The notes under the pieces are model-generated. The model was not told where the DNA came from. It worked only from the letters and a program-made list of their open reading frames with translations, and made no database searches. A DNA stretch of 64,000 nt. Source: Parvibaculum sp. (GTDB lineage Bacteria; Pseudomonadota; Alphaproteobacteria; Parvibaculales; Parvibaculaceae). Below are positions 1-7,586 of this stretch, one piece after another (positions within the stretch are counted from its first letter, which is position 1; each line of letters opens with the position of its first letter). A program made the translations under genes and the position numbers. The stretch lies in NCBI GenBank assembly GCA_017642695.1, contig JAEPQD010000001.1, positions 1,497,701-1,561,700 on the forward strand. The letters run 5' to 3'.

Positions 1-418
1 TGCCTGCGAAGATTTCCGCATGGGTGCGCCGGAAGAAGCTGCGTTCCTCGGCAAGGTTCACATCAAGGGGTTCGGCGAGCAGCGCATAGGAAAGTCGGCG
101 TCCGCGCACGGCGCGTCCGGCGAAGGTCCGAAGCACTTTCACGAGCCGCTCGCTTGCAGCCTCGTCGCCTGCCGCGATCTCCGCGAGCATGCCCATTTCC
201 CGAGCGGAGACTTCGCGGAAGACCTGGCGGCACAGGGCCTCCTTGGAGGAGAAGTAGCGGTAAAGCGTGCCCGTGGCGACGCCCGCCTTCTTCGCAACCT
301 CGGTCATCTGCACCGCGGCGAAACCGCCGGTGGACACGAGTTCGCGCGCGGCATCGAGAATGCCGCGCCGGGTATCGGCGAGCCGCGCTGCCACCCTGTC
401 TGTCTTGCGATAGACCAA
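1..418 (-). CDS. TetR/AcrR family regulator, C-terminus beyond the window
   Basis: The N-terminal ~139 residues of a TetR-type repressor. A helix-turn-helix is clear: residues of the form TEVAKKAGVATGTLYRYF follow a first helix (RRGILDAARELV), the classic TetR DNA-binding domain. The ligand-binding half runs off the left edge. The frame has a stop just upstream and no ATG; I place the start at a TTG (416-418) because a GGAGG lies 9 bases upstream. Longer ATG frames on this strand are out of frame with the HTH. Two palindromes lie directly upstream, so it probably represses itself; the regulated partner may lie left of the window. Ligand unknown. Confidence 0.85.
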   Translation of the reverse strand, partial: MVYRKTDRVAARLADTRRGILDAARELVSTGGFAAVQMTEVAKKAGVATGTLYRYFSSKEALCRQVFREVSAREMGMLAEIAAGDEAASERLVKVLRTFAGRAVRGRRLSYALLAEPLDVNLAEERSFFRRTHAEIFAG

Positions 419-422
419 GAAG

Positions 423-475
423 TGAACCTCCGTTCATTCTCAAGAAATGAACCATTGTTCACCCGCATTCGTCAA
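423..475 (-). promoter_or_regulatory. tetR promoter with two tandem palindromic operators
   Basis: Two copies of TGAAC-N4-GTTCA (423-436 and 448-461), with centres 25 bp apart. On the minus strand a -35 TTGACG (470-475) and a -10 GTTCAT (447-452) are 17 bp apart; the upstream palindrome covers the -10 and the other lies between it and the Shine-Dalgarno. This is the expected layout for TetR autorepression. The palindromes are seen; the binding protein is inferred. Confidence 0.65.
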
Positions 476-498
476 GCGGCACGAGCGGAAGTACAGGC

Positions 499-545
499 AA
501 AAAACCCGCCTCCTCGCCTTTCATGAAGGCATGGAAACGGGCTTT
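499..545 (-). terminator. Possible intrinsic terminator of the small gene at 566-733
   Basis: Reading the minus strand, CCCG (541-538) pairs with CGGG (508-505), an inner hairpin GCCTT-N5-AAGGC sits inside (516-530), and a run of six T follows. The outer stem is short, so termination is only likely. Confidence 0.45.
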
Positions 546-565
546 GTAGCCTGATGCTTTGCTAC

Positions 566-733
566 TTAGTCGGCGGCGCGAAGCGCGCCGAAGTCGGCTT
601 CACGCTCGGCTTTCCGGGGCACGCGCGCAGCGGCGGCGGGTTCGGCGGTTGTCGCGTACCAATGCGCCTGGCCGGTGAAAACCTCGGCGGCAAGCGCGGC
701 GCTATGCAGCCATTGTTTGAAAATCTTCTTCAT
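566..733 (-). CDS. Hypothetical small protein, 55 aa
   Basis: Starts MKKIFKQWLHSAALAAEV and ends in an Arg/Ala-rich tail (..FGALRAAD). I chose this ATG because a strong AAGGAGC lies 5 bases upstream; the longer in-frame extension (to 862) has no such site. The N-terminus is basic and amphipathic, without a long hydrophobic stretch, so it is not an obvious membrane or secreted protein. A possible terminator follows. I do not recognise the family. The good ribosome site is the main argument that it is real. Confidence 0.5.
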   Translation of the reverse strand: MKKIFKQWLHSAALAAEVFTGQAHWYATTAEPAAAARVPRKAEREADFGALRAAD

Positions 734-891
734 CTTCAGCTCCTTACGGAGAATGTTGCGTTGCAGCATATGTAACGCCGCCATGAAGGGATTCAAGCTG
801 CGGCAGCTGCGGCAAAACGACTTGCATGGAAAGATCGCGACTTGGTCAACGGCTTGCGGCATAAACCGCGAAAACGGCAGGCCGCTTCCCG

Positions 892-2145
892 ATGACCGAC
901 ATTCCGAAGGACGAAGACACGACGCGCGCGCTGTTCCGGCTGCGCGACTTCCGGTTCTATATTTCGGGCAGGTTCCTCGGCACGCTCGGCATGCTGATCC
1001 AGTCGGTCGCGGTCGGCTGGCAGGTCTACGACATCACGGAAAGCCCGCTCGCGCTCGGCTATGTCGGCCTTGCGCAGTTCCTGCCCATGGTGCTCCTGAC
1101 GCTGCCCGCGGGCGACATCGCCGACCGCATCGACCGGCGCTACATCGTGGCGGTCGCGGGCCTTCTCGAAGCGGCGGCGGCCGGCTGGCTCATCCTCCTT
1201 ACACTGACGCATACGGGCGACGTGACGTGGTTCTACGCCGCGCTCGCCCTCTTCGGCAGTGCGCGCGCGCTGATGGCGCCTGCCTCGCGCTCCTTCGTGC
1301 CACTGCTCGTGTCGCCGCTGCAGCTTCCCCGCGCGATCGCGGTGAGCTCGTCCACCTTCCAGGTTGCGGTGATCTCGGGCCCGGCCATCGGCGGCGGGCT
1401 CTACCTCTTCGGCCCGGTGTTCGTTTACTCGGTATGCGTCGCGCTTTTCCTTGCGGTGACGCTCGCCTTCCTCGCGATCCGCACGCGCCCGCCGGTGCAG
1501 ACGGAAGCCCTTGTCACGACGGCCTTCCAGCGCGTGACGGCCGGCATCTCCTACATGCGCCGAACGCCCATCGTGCTCGGCGCTGTCTCGCTCGATCTCT
1601 TCGCGGTGCTGCTCGGCGGCGCGGTGGCGCTGCTGCCGATCTATGCGCGCGACATATTGCATGTCGGTCCCGAAGGTCTCGGCGTGATGCGTTCGGCTCC
1701 CGCCGTCGGCGCCATCATCATCAATCTGCTGATCATCTGGCGCCCGATCCGCGCGCGCACCGGCCACATCATGTTTGCCTGCGTCGCCCTGTTCGGTGTC
1801 GCCACCATCGTCTTCGGCCTGTCGGAAAATTTCTGGCTGACGCTCGGCGCCCTCGCCGTGATGGGCGCGTCCGACATGGTGAGCGTCAACATCCGCTCGA
1901 CGCTGATCCCGCTCGCGACGCCGCGGCAGATGCTCGGCCGCGTGACGGCGGTGGAGATGCTCTTCATCGGCGCCTCGAACGAACTCGGCGAATTCGAATC
2001 GGGTGTCACGGCCGCATGGTTCGGCACAGTGCCGGCGGTCGTGATCGGCGGCCTCGGCACGCTCGGTGTCGTCGGGATATGGATGTGGCTCTTCCCGGAC
2101 CTCCGCAAGGTCGACAAGCTCTCCGACGTAAAACCGCAGCAATGA
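892..2145 (+). CDS. MFS transporter, EntS/MFS_3-like exporter
   Basis: 417 residues with about 12 hydrophobic segments and a short soluble N-terminus. It starts with the pattern of the MFS_3 (enterobactin exporter-like) group: LFRLRDFRFYISGRFLGTLG, then SVAVGWQVYDITESPLALG in the first helix pair and a loop A-like motif GDIADRIDRRYIV near residue 80. Proteins of this group export small molecules with proton antiport; the substrate cannot be told. It ends 7 bases before the stop of the convergent ubiA. The start follows a weak ribosome site. No neighbour suggests a siderophore pathway. Confidence 0.85.
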   Translation: MTDIPKDEDTTRALFRLRDFRFYISGRFLGTLGMLIQSVAVGWQVYDITESPLALGYVGLAQFLPMVLLTLPAGDIADRIDRRYIVAVAGLLEAAAAGWLILLTLTHTGDVTWFYAALALFGSARALMAPASRSFVPLLVSPLQLPRAIAVSSSTFQVAVISGPAIGGGLYLFGPVFVYSVCVALFLAVTLAFLAIRTRPPVQTEALVTTAFQRVTAGISYMRRTPIVLGAVSLDLFAVLLGGAVALLPIYARDILHVGPEGLGVMRSAPAVGAIIINLLIIWRPIRARTGHIMFACVALFGVATIVFGLSENFWLTLGALAVMGASDMVSVNIRSTLIPLATPRQMLGRVTAVEMLFIGASNELGEFESGVTAAWFGTVPAVVIGGLGTLGVVGIWMWLFPDLRKVDKLSDVKPQQ

Positions 2146-2152
2146 CGGGTTT

Positions 2153-3076
2153 TTAAGCCACTTGCCCCGCGACGATGGCAACGAAGACGATGAGGCCGAA
2201 GTCGCGGTTCGAGCGGAAGAGGCGGAGGCAGCGCGCCGGATCGTCGATGTCGAGCGTGACGATCTGCCAGACGAGAAGCGCAAGCGCGAGGGCGGCGACC
2301 GGATAAAAGAAGAAGCCGAGCCCCGCCGCGGCGCCCGCCGCGACGAGCGCGACGGCCATGACACCGTAGAAGAACCAGAGCCATTTCTTCGTCGAGGCGC
2401 CGAACTTGAGCGCGGTCGACTTCACGCCGATCAGCGCATCGTCTTCGCGGTCCTGATGCGCATAGATCGTGTCGTAGCCGACGGTCCAGGCGATGGCGCC
2501 GAGATAGAGAAGGACGGGTGCTGCGGACAGCGACCCCTCGACCGCGGCCCATCCCATCAGCGCCCCCCAGTTGAAGGCGAGGCCGAGCACGAATTGCGGC
2601 CAGTAGGTGATGCGCTTCATGAAGGGATAGATCGCGACGAGAAGAAGCGACGAGAAGCCGAGCGCGATGGCAAAGGAATTGAAGGTGAGAAGGACGGCGA
2701 GGCCGGCGAGGCATTGCACCAGAAGGAAGGTCCATGCCGCAGCGACGCTGACGGCGCCGGACGGGATGGGACGCGAGCGCGTGCGCGCGACGGCCGCGTC
2801 AATGTCGCGGTCGACGATGTCGTTCCAGGTGCAGCCCGCGCCGCGCATGGCGACGGCGCCGATGAAAAAGAGGACGAGCAGCGCGAGCGATGGCCAGCCC
2901 TCGCTTGCGAGCGCGACCGACCACCAGCAGGGCAGCAGCAGCAGCCACCAGCCGATCGGTCGGTCGAGCCGCGCGAGCCGCGCATAGGGACGGAAGAAGG
3001 CGGGTGCGTGGGTGTCCACCCAGTTCTCGGGCGGTGCATCGGCGACGCGGTTTTCCTCCTCGGCTCTCTGTTTCAT
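2153..3076 (-). CDS. ubiA: 4-hydroxybenzoate polyprenyltransferase
   Basis: 307-residue membrane protein of the UbiA prenyltransferase family, which attaches the polyprenyl tail to 4-hydroxybenzoate in ubiquinone synthesis. The first aspartate motif is clear (NDIVDRDIDAAVARTRSRP) and the second is YAHQDREDD, both Mg-diphosphate binding. About eight or nine membrane helices. The opening LDRPIGWWLLLLPCWW is typical of bacterial UbiA. A TATACT box (3094-3099, minus) ends 17 bases upstream of the ATG, so the leader would be very short and there is no strong Shine-Dalgarno. It stands alone, tail to tail with the MFS gene. Confidence 0.95.
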   Translation of the reverse strand: MKQRAEEENRVADAPPENWVDTHAPAFFRPYARLARLDRPIGWWLLLLPCWWSVALASEGWPSLALLVLFFIGAVAMRGAGCTWNDIVDRDIDAAVARTRSRPIPSGAVSVAAAWTFLLVQCLAGLAVLLTFNSFAIALGFSSLLLVAIYPFMKRITYWPQFVLGLAFNWGALMGWAAVEGSLSAAPVLLYLGAIAWTVGYDTIYAHQDREDDALIGVKSTALKFGASTKKWLWFFYGVMAVALVAAGAAAGLGFFFYPVAALALALLVWQIVTLDIDDPARCLRLFRSNRDFGLIVFVAIVAGQVA

Positions 3077-3215
3077 GATCGATCCGGAAATACAGTATAC
3101 GGATGATCGGCCTTTTCAGCGGCCGGTTTCGCCCGCGAGACTAGCCCCTCGCAGGGCGCTTTGCACCTGCGAGAAGGCGGCCGAACCGGGGATAAACCGG
3201 CCTCGAATCGGGCGA

Positions 3216-3244
3216 CCGTCACCGAACTGTCATCGAAACGTCAC
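3216..3244 (+). repeat. Pho-box-like triple direct repeat, copy 1
   Basis: Three heptamers at an exact 11-bp period: CCGTCAC, CTGTCAT and ACGTCAC, separated by CGAA and CGAA. This matches the architecture of a PhoB box (CTGTCAT-N4 direct repeats). It lies between the 5' end of ubiA and the 3' end of the Nudix gene, with the orientation pointing rightward, away from ubiA. A similar ~40-bp stretch occurs inside mutY (49132-49160), so this may be a dispersed repeat rather than a dedicated promoter element. Confidence 0.6.
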
Positions 3245-3264
3245 AAACGAATCCGGTACCCGTT

Positions 3265-3759
3265 TCAGGGTGCGACTGCGAAGGGCGAGGCGGGGATATC
3301 TCCCGCGGCGAGGGCGGGCATATGTTGCGGCAGCGAAGTCGGGAATATCGTTTCGGATGTGGAACGTAGCTCCGAGGGGCTCCACCACTTCATGTCGTGG
3401 ATGACCTCGCGCTCGAGATCGGTCCACCCGTCCCGGTTGAGGGCGGTTATCCCCGTCCAGGCGACGAGGAAGGTCTCGACGAGGAGCCGGTCCTCGCCCT
3501 TGATCTTCAGCACATGCTCCGTGGTCCAGACGGGCGGACCGAGGCGGACGTCCGTGAGTCCCGTTTCCTCCAAGAGTTCGCGCCGCGCGGCCGAGGCGAG
3601 GTCCTCGCCCGGCTCCACCTCGCCGCCGATGGTGACCCAGTAAGGGTCGCGCAGGACCTTGCCGGATGCATCGCCGACCTGCGGGTCGTGCATGCGGACG
3701 AGAAGGAGACGGTTGTCGCCGTCGAAAAGAAGGACGCGGGCGGTTTTACGGGTGAGCAT
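3265..3759 (-). CDS. Nudix hydrolase
   Basis: 164 residues with a complete Nudix box, G-x5-E-x7-REUxEExGU, seen as GEVEPGEDLASAARRELLEETGL around residues 46-69. Nudix proteins hydrolyse nucleoside diphosphates linked to another moiety; the substrate cannot be read from the sequence. Upstream (RVLLFDGDNRLLLVRMH) is the usual first strand pair. The Pro/Ala-rich tail after ~150 is probably unstructured. It is monocistronic: ubiA starts 190 bases further on, and a family B repeat lies upstream. Confidence 0.9.
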   Translation of the reverse strand: MLTRKTARVLLFDGDNRLLLVRMHDPQVGDASGKVLRDPYWVTIGGEVEPGEDLASAARRELLEETGLTDVRLGPPVWTTEHVLKIKGEDRLLVETFLVAWTGITALNRDGWTDLEREVIHDMKWWSPSELRSTSETIFPTSLPQHMPALAAGDIPASPFAVAP

Positions 3760-3801
3760 GAGAGGACTCGTTTTGGTTTCTTCCCGACATCAAACAGAGA
3801 T

Positions 3802-3885
3802 TGTCATTCCGGCGAAAGCTGGAATCCATGAGCGGTGCGGTGATTGCCGCGAGTCAGATGGACCCCGGCTTTCGCCGGGGTGACA
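3802..3885. repeat. Intergenic palindromic repeat, family B copy 1
   Basis: Begins TGTCATTCCGGCGAAAG and ends CTTTCGCCGGGGTGACA, an imperfect inverted repeat of ~84 bp. The two arms pair (TGTCA...TGACA, with CCGGCGAAAG-type stems), so RNA would fold into a long hairpin. Similar elements lie at 5681-5769 and 10951-11039. It fills the divergent gap between the Nudix gene and rsmE. Confidence 0.75.
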
Positions 3886-3946
3886 GGTTTTGTGTTGGCT
3901 GCCTCATCGAAATGACGGGCGAGGGAAAAGAAGCAATACTCCGCTG

Positions 3947-4753
3947 ATGAAGAATCGCGGCGAAATATCCGAAGCGGAAGACCCCGACGACAACCCGCGC
4001 TGCGCGAGCGGGAAGGCGCGGCTCTATATAGAAGAGAGCCTGAGCGCCGGCGCGACGCTAACGCTCGAAAAGGAACAGTCGCATTACCTCGTCAACGTGC
4101 TGCGCATGGGGAAGGGAAGCCAGGTGCTGCTCTTCAACGGGCGCGACGGCGAATGGGCGGCGGAGATCACCGAACCGCACAAGAAGAACTGCGTGCTGAC
4201 GCTTGCGCGGCAGACGCGGAAGCAGGAGCCGCTCCCCGACATCTGGCTCCTCTTCGCGCCGGTGAAGAAGGCGCGGCTCGACTTTATCGCGCAGAAGGCG
4301 ACAGAGATGGGCGCGGCCGTGATCCAGCCCGTCTTCACGGAGCGCACCGTCGTGACGCGGCTGAAGGACGAGCGGTTGCAGGCGAACGCGGTGGAGGCGG
4401 CGGAGCAATGCGGCCTCGTCGCCGTGCCGGACGTGCGCGAGGCGGCGAAGCTCGCCGACCTTCTTGCGAAATGGGACGAGATCGCGCCCGGCCGCACGAT
4501 CCTCTTCTGCGACGAGAACGAGGGACCGGGGGCGACGCGCGAGGCGCTCGAAAATCTCGCGCGCGAGGGAAGGAAGGGTGCGCCACTCGCCGTTCTCGTC
4601 GGACCGGAAGGCGGCTTTTCGCCGAAGGAGCGCGACATGTTGCGCGCCCGGACGGATACGCTCGCCATTTCGCTGGGGCCGCGCATCATGCGCGCGGATA
4701 CGGCCGCCATTGCCGCGCTCGCCGTCGTGGGTTTGGTGCTGGGGGATTGGTGA
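3947..4753 (+). CDS. rsmE: 16S rRNA (uracil-1498-N3)-methyltransferase
   Basis: 268 residues. N-terminal PUA-like part (ARLYIEESLSAGATLTL, SHYLVNVLRMGKG) followed by a SPOUT methyltransferase domain with the knot motif VGPEGGFSPKERDML and, near the end, LGPRIMRADTAAIAAL. RsmE methylates U1498 of 16S rRNA using SAM. I prefer the ATG at 3947 over the one at 3890, which lies just past the end of a repeat and would add 19 odd residues; even from 3947 the protein has a ~20-residue acidic extension. The link to gshA, often seen in alphaproteobacteria, is broken here by a flavoprotein gene and repeats. Confidence 0.93.
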   Translation: MKNRGEISEAEDPDDNPRCASGKARLYIEESLSAGATLTLEKEQSHYLVNVLRMGKGSQVLLFNGRDGEWAAEITEPHKKNCVLTLARQTRKQEPLPDIWLLFAPVKKARLDFIAQKATEMGAAVIQPVFTERTVVTRLKDERLQANAVEAAEQCGLVAVPDVREAAKLADLLAKWDEIAPGRTILFCDENEGPGATREALENLAREGRKGAPLAVLVGPEGGFSPKERDMLRARTDTLAISLGPRIMRADTAAIAALAVVGLVLGDW

Positions 4754-4765
4754 GAGAATATTGCT

Positions 4766-4901
4766 TTCCCACCCTCCCCTCGGGGAGGGTCGAAATTCGC
4801 ATCGCGAATTTCGGGGCGGGGGCTGAACAAACCACTTTCCCCCGCCCCGAGAAATTCTTCGCAGGCTCGAATTTCTCGACCCGCCCCCAAGGGCGGGTGG
4901 G
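4766..4901. repeat. Nested-hairpin repeat, family A copy 1
   Basis: About 136 bp made of several hairpins: CCCTCCCCTCGGGGAGGG at the left, CGAAATTCGC/GCGAATTTCG, CGGGGCGGGGG/CCCCCGCCCCG in the middle and CCCGCCCCCAAGGGCGGG at the right. The reverse complement of the copy at 7407-7547 matches along most of its length. It fills most of the gap between rsmE and the next gene; I see no other feature in 4902-5058. Confidence 0.85.
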
Positions 4902-5058
4902 TCGTTACGAAAGTTGCTGAGGAACCGCCATGGAACCCTGATGGAACCTTCCACAAGAGGTTGCGTTTAGTCACACGACGCGATTGCTGCCGGCAGCTCG
5001 CCCGGACAAGGATCGCGAAGGATCAAGCGCCGTTCGCAGACACGAGGGAAAACACAGG

Positions 5059-5649
5059 ATGCGTGTGCTCGTCGTTTATTGTCACCCGAAACCCGACAGC
5101 TTCGTTGCGGCGATGCGCGATGCCGTGGTGGACGGGCTCAACCAGGCGGGACACGAACCGCAGGTGGTCGATCTCTATGCGGAGGATTTCGATCCGCGCT
5201 TCAGCCCGGAAGAGCACGCCGACTACGAGAGGCCGGGCGAGAACGGCAAGGGGCTCGAGCACTATGCCGAGCAGCTCCGCTCCGTCGACGGCATCGTCTT
5301 CGTCTTCCCGACCTGGTGGTACGACATGCCGGCCATGCTGAAGGGCTGGCTCGACCGTGTCTGGGTGCCGGGCGTCGCCTTCGATCTCGCGGAAGGCGGC
5401 AAGCGCATCAGGCCGCGGCTTCAGAATGTCCGCGTCATGGCCGGCGTGACGAGTTGCGGCGCACCCTGGTGGTGGTCGAAGCTCGTGGGCGAGCCGCACC
5501 GGCGCATCCTGCTCCGGGGGATGCGGGCGCTTTGCGCGGCCGATTGCAAGCAGATCTGGCTGGGCTGCTACCAGATGGATGGCTCGTCTCAGAAAAAGCG
5601 GGAGGCCTATCTCGCGACGATCCGCCGCCGCTTCGCGCGGCTGGCGTGA
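5059..5649 (+). CDS. NAD(P)H-dependent flavoprotein oxidoreductase, NQO1/MdaB-like
   Basis: 196 residues with a flavodoxin-like fold. The first strand and FMN loop are VLVVYCHPKPDSF (residues 3-15); FVFPTWWYDMPAMLKGWLDRV (~80-100) is the diagnostic segment of the NQO1/KefF/MdaB family, and TSCGAPWWW carries the loop near the flavin. Such enzymes reduce quinones or similar acceptors by two electrons. The ATG follows GGGAAAACACAGG; an earlier in-frame ATG at 4984 would add 25 unlikely residues. It is flanked by repeats on both sides and seems to be transcribed alone. Confidence 0.85.
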   Translation: MRVLVVYCHPKPDSFVAAMRDAVVDGLNQAGHEPQVVDLYAEDFDPRFSPEEHADYERPGENGKGLEHYAEQLRSVDGIVFVFPTWWYDMPAMLKGWLDRVWVPGVAFDLAEGGKRIRPRLQNVRVMAGVTSCGAPWWWSKLVGEPHRRILLRGMRALCAADCKQIWLGCYQMDGSSQKKREAYLATIRRRFARLA

Positions 5650-5680
5650 AGAGGAACAACGGACGCGCCCAATCATTCAG

Positions 5681-5769
5681 TGTCATCCCGGCACGTGTTG
5701 CCGGGACCCAATCCAGCTCCCCGCAAGATCGAAGGCCAATGGGTCCCGGGAATAAATCCCGGGATGACT
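5681..5769. repeat. Intergenic palindromic repeat, family B copy 2
   Basis: Runs from TGTCATCCCGGCACG to ATCCCGGGATGAC with internal stems (GTTGCCGGGACCCA, GGGTCCCGGGAATAAAT). It is close to the copy at 10951-11039 in its arms. A run of T follows on the plus strand, so it could also terminate transcription from the flavoprotein gene. The rest of the 371-base gap, 5770-6020, holds no gene that I can support, only the probable promoter region of gshA. Confidence 0.75.
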
Positions 5770-6020
5770 TTTTTGTTTAACCGGATGCTCCGACTCCTCT
5801 CCGGCTCACCGCAAAATTGAATCCCTCCAAACTTGCCTGCTGCCCTGTCCCTCCACGGTCTCGATCTGTTACTTTTTGAACCGGCATTGGCGCTTGCCAT
5901 GCCGCGACGCCGCTCCTACATCTGGGCGACGCCGGGGAACCGGCGCGTGAAGGGACCGGGGGACGGGGCCAGGGCAATGGCCGCGAACCGAACAAGGTCC
6001 ATGGGAGGAAAGGGGCTCGA

Positions 6021-7385
6021 ATGAGCATTCTCGTTGCCGGGCCCGAGCCCATCACCGACCGCCGCGATCTCGTGGCCGCGCTGGAGCGCGGGAACAAGCC
6101 GCGAGACGAATGGCGCATCGGCACGGAGCACGAGAAGTTTCCCTTCTGCATGGAGAACCTGACGCCGATTCCTTACGGCGGGGACCACGGCATCCGCGCG
6201 ATGCTCGAAGGGCTGACGCGCTTCGGCTGGCGGCCTGTTTATGAGGGCGAGAACATCATCGGCCTCGAAAGCGAGGGCGCGGGCAACATCTCGCTCGAAC
6301 CCGGCGGCCAGTTCGAACTGTCGGGCGCGGCGCTCGAGACGCTGCACCAGACCTGCGCGGAGCTGCACGACCACCTGGCGCAGGTGAAGGAAGTAGGCGG
6401 CGAGCACGGCATCGGCTTTCTCGGTCTCGGCTTCACGCCGAACTGGCGGCGGGACGAGATCCCGGTGATGCCGAAGGGCCGCTACAAGATCATGACCGAG
6501 TACATGAAGAAGGTCGGGACCATGGGTCTCGACATGATGTACCGCTCCTGCACGGTGCAGGTGAACCTCGACTTCGCTTCCGAAGCCGACATGGTGAAGA
6601 AGCTGCGCGTGGGCGTAGCGCTGCAGCCGGTGGCGACCGCCATCTTCGCCAATTCGCCCTTCACCGAAGGCAAGCCCAACGGCTTTCTCTCCTATCGGAG
6701 CCATGTCTGGACCGACACGGACAACCAGCGCGCCGGCATGGTGCCCTTCGTCTTCGAACAGGGCTTCGGCTTCGAGCGCTGGGTCGACTATGCGCTCGAT
6801 GTGCCGATGTATTTCGTCTATCGCGACGGGAAGTATATCGACGCGACGGGGCAGTCGTTCCGCGACTTCCTGAAGGGCAAGCTCCCCGCGCTTCCCGGCG
6901 AGGTGCCGACGCGCGGCGACTGGAACAATCACCTGACGACGATCTTCCCGGAAGCGCGCATCAAGAACTACATGGAAATGCGCGGCGCCGACGGCGGGCC
7001 CTGGGCGCGCATCTGTGCGCTGCCGGCCTTCTGGGTGGGGCTGCTTTACGACGGCTCGTCGCTCGATGCGGCCTGGGACCTCGTGAAGGACTGGACGGCG
7101 GAAGAGCGCCAGCAGCTTCGCAACGACGTGCCGCGGCTTGCGCTGAAAGCGCCGTTCCGCGGCGGCACGCTGCTCGATGTCGCGCGGAAGGCGGTCGCGA
7201 TTTCGCGGGCGGGCCTCGACGCACGCGGGAACGGCGACGGCGTCGGCGCGACCGAGGCGATCCATCTCCGCGCGGTGGAAGAGATCGTCGAGAAGGGCCA
7301 GTCGCCCGCCGAGGACCTGCTCGACCTCTATCACGGGCGTTGGGGCGGCAAGGTCGATCCGGTGTTCCGGGAGTTTGCGTTCTAG
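6021..7385 (+). CDS. gshA: Glutamate-cysteine ligase, proteobacterial/plant-like type
   Basis: 454 residues, the usual length of the alphaproteobacterial/plant GCS2 class of glutamate-cysteine ligase, which makes gamma-glutamylcysteine, the first step of glutathione synthesis. Conserved stretches include [10 protein letters not shown] (residues ~34-43), [13 protein letters not shown] (substrate and metal binding), [14 protein letters not shown] and [18 protein letters not shown]. The ATG is preceded by GGGAGGAAAGGGG. Repeat A2 begins 21 bases after the stop. No gshB in the window. Confidence 0.95.
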   Translation: MSILVAGPEPITDRRDLVAALERGNKPRDEWRIGTEHEKFPFCMENLTPIPYGGDHGIRAMLEGLTRFGWRPVYEGENIIGLESEGAGNISLEPGGQFELSGAALETLHQTCAELHDHLAQVKEVGGEHGIGFLGLGFTPNWRRDEIPVMPKGRYKIMTEYMKKVGTMGLDMMYRSCTVQVNLDFASEADMVKKLRVGVALQPVATAIFANSPFTEGKPNGFLSYRSHVWTDTDNQRAGMVPFVFEQGFGFERWVDYALDVPMYFVYRDGKYIDATGQSFRDFLKGKLPALPGEVPTRGDWNNHLTTIFPEARIKNYMEMRGADGGPWARICALPAFWVGLLYDGSSLDAAWDLVKDWTAEERQQLRNDVPRLALKAPFRGGTLLDVARKAVAISRAGLDARGNGDGVGATEAIHLRAVEEIVEKGQSPAEDLLDLYHGRWGGKVDPVFREFAF

Positions 7386-7406
7386 AGCTTGGTGCTAAGC
7401 AGGTGC

Positions 7407-7547
7407 TTCCCACCCGCCCTTGGGGGCGGGTCGAAAAATCCGGCAGGATTTTTCGGGGCGGGGGCCGGACCCAGCAACTTCCCCCGCCCCGAAATTCGCT
7501 TCGCTATCGCTCGCTAATTTCGACCCTCCCCGAGGGGAGGGTGGGAA
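7407..7547. repeat. Nested-hairpin repeat, family A copy 2, inverted relative to copy 1
   Basis: About 141 bp; its reverse complement aligns with 4766-4901 from CCCACCCTCCCC at one end to GGGCGGGTGGG at the other, differing mainly in the inner loops. The two copies bracket the flavoprotein gene and gshA in inverted orientation. It sits in the convergent gap between gshA and the amidohydrolase and could serve as a bidirectional terminator. Confidence 0.85.
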
Positions 7548-7586
7548 GAGACGCCGGTCGTTGGCCGATCGTCTTCAACATCATTC

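Noticed and set aside
793-2364. A 523-codon minus-strand frame opposite the MFS gene.
   Set aside because: Arg/Asp/Glu-rich shadow of the transporter, no ribosome site.
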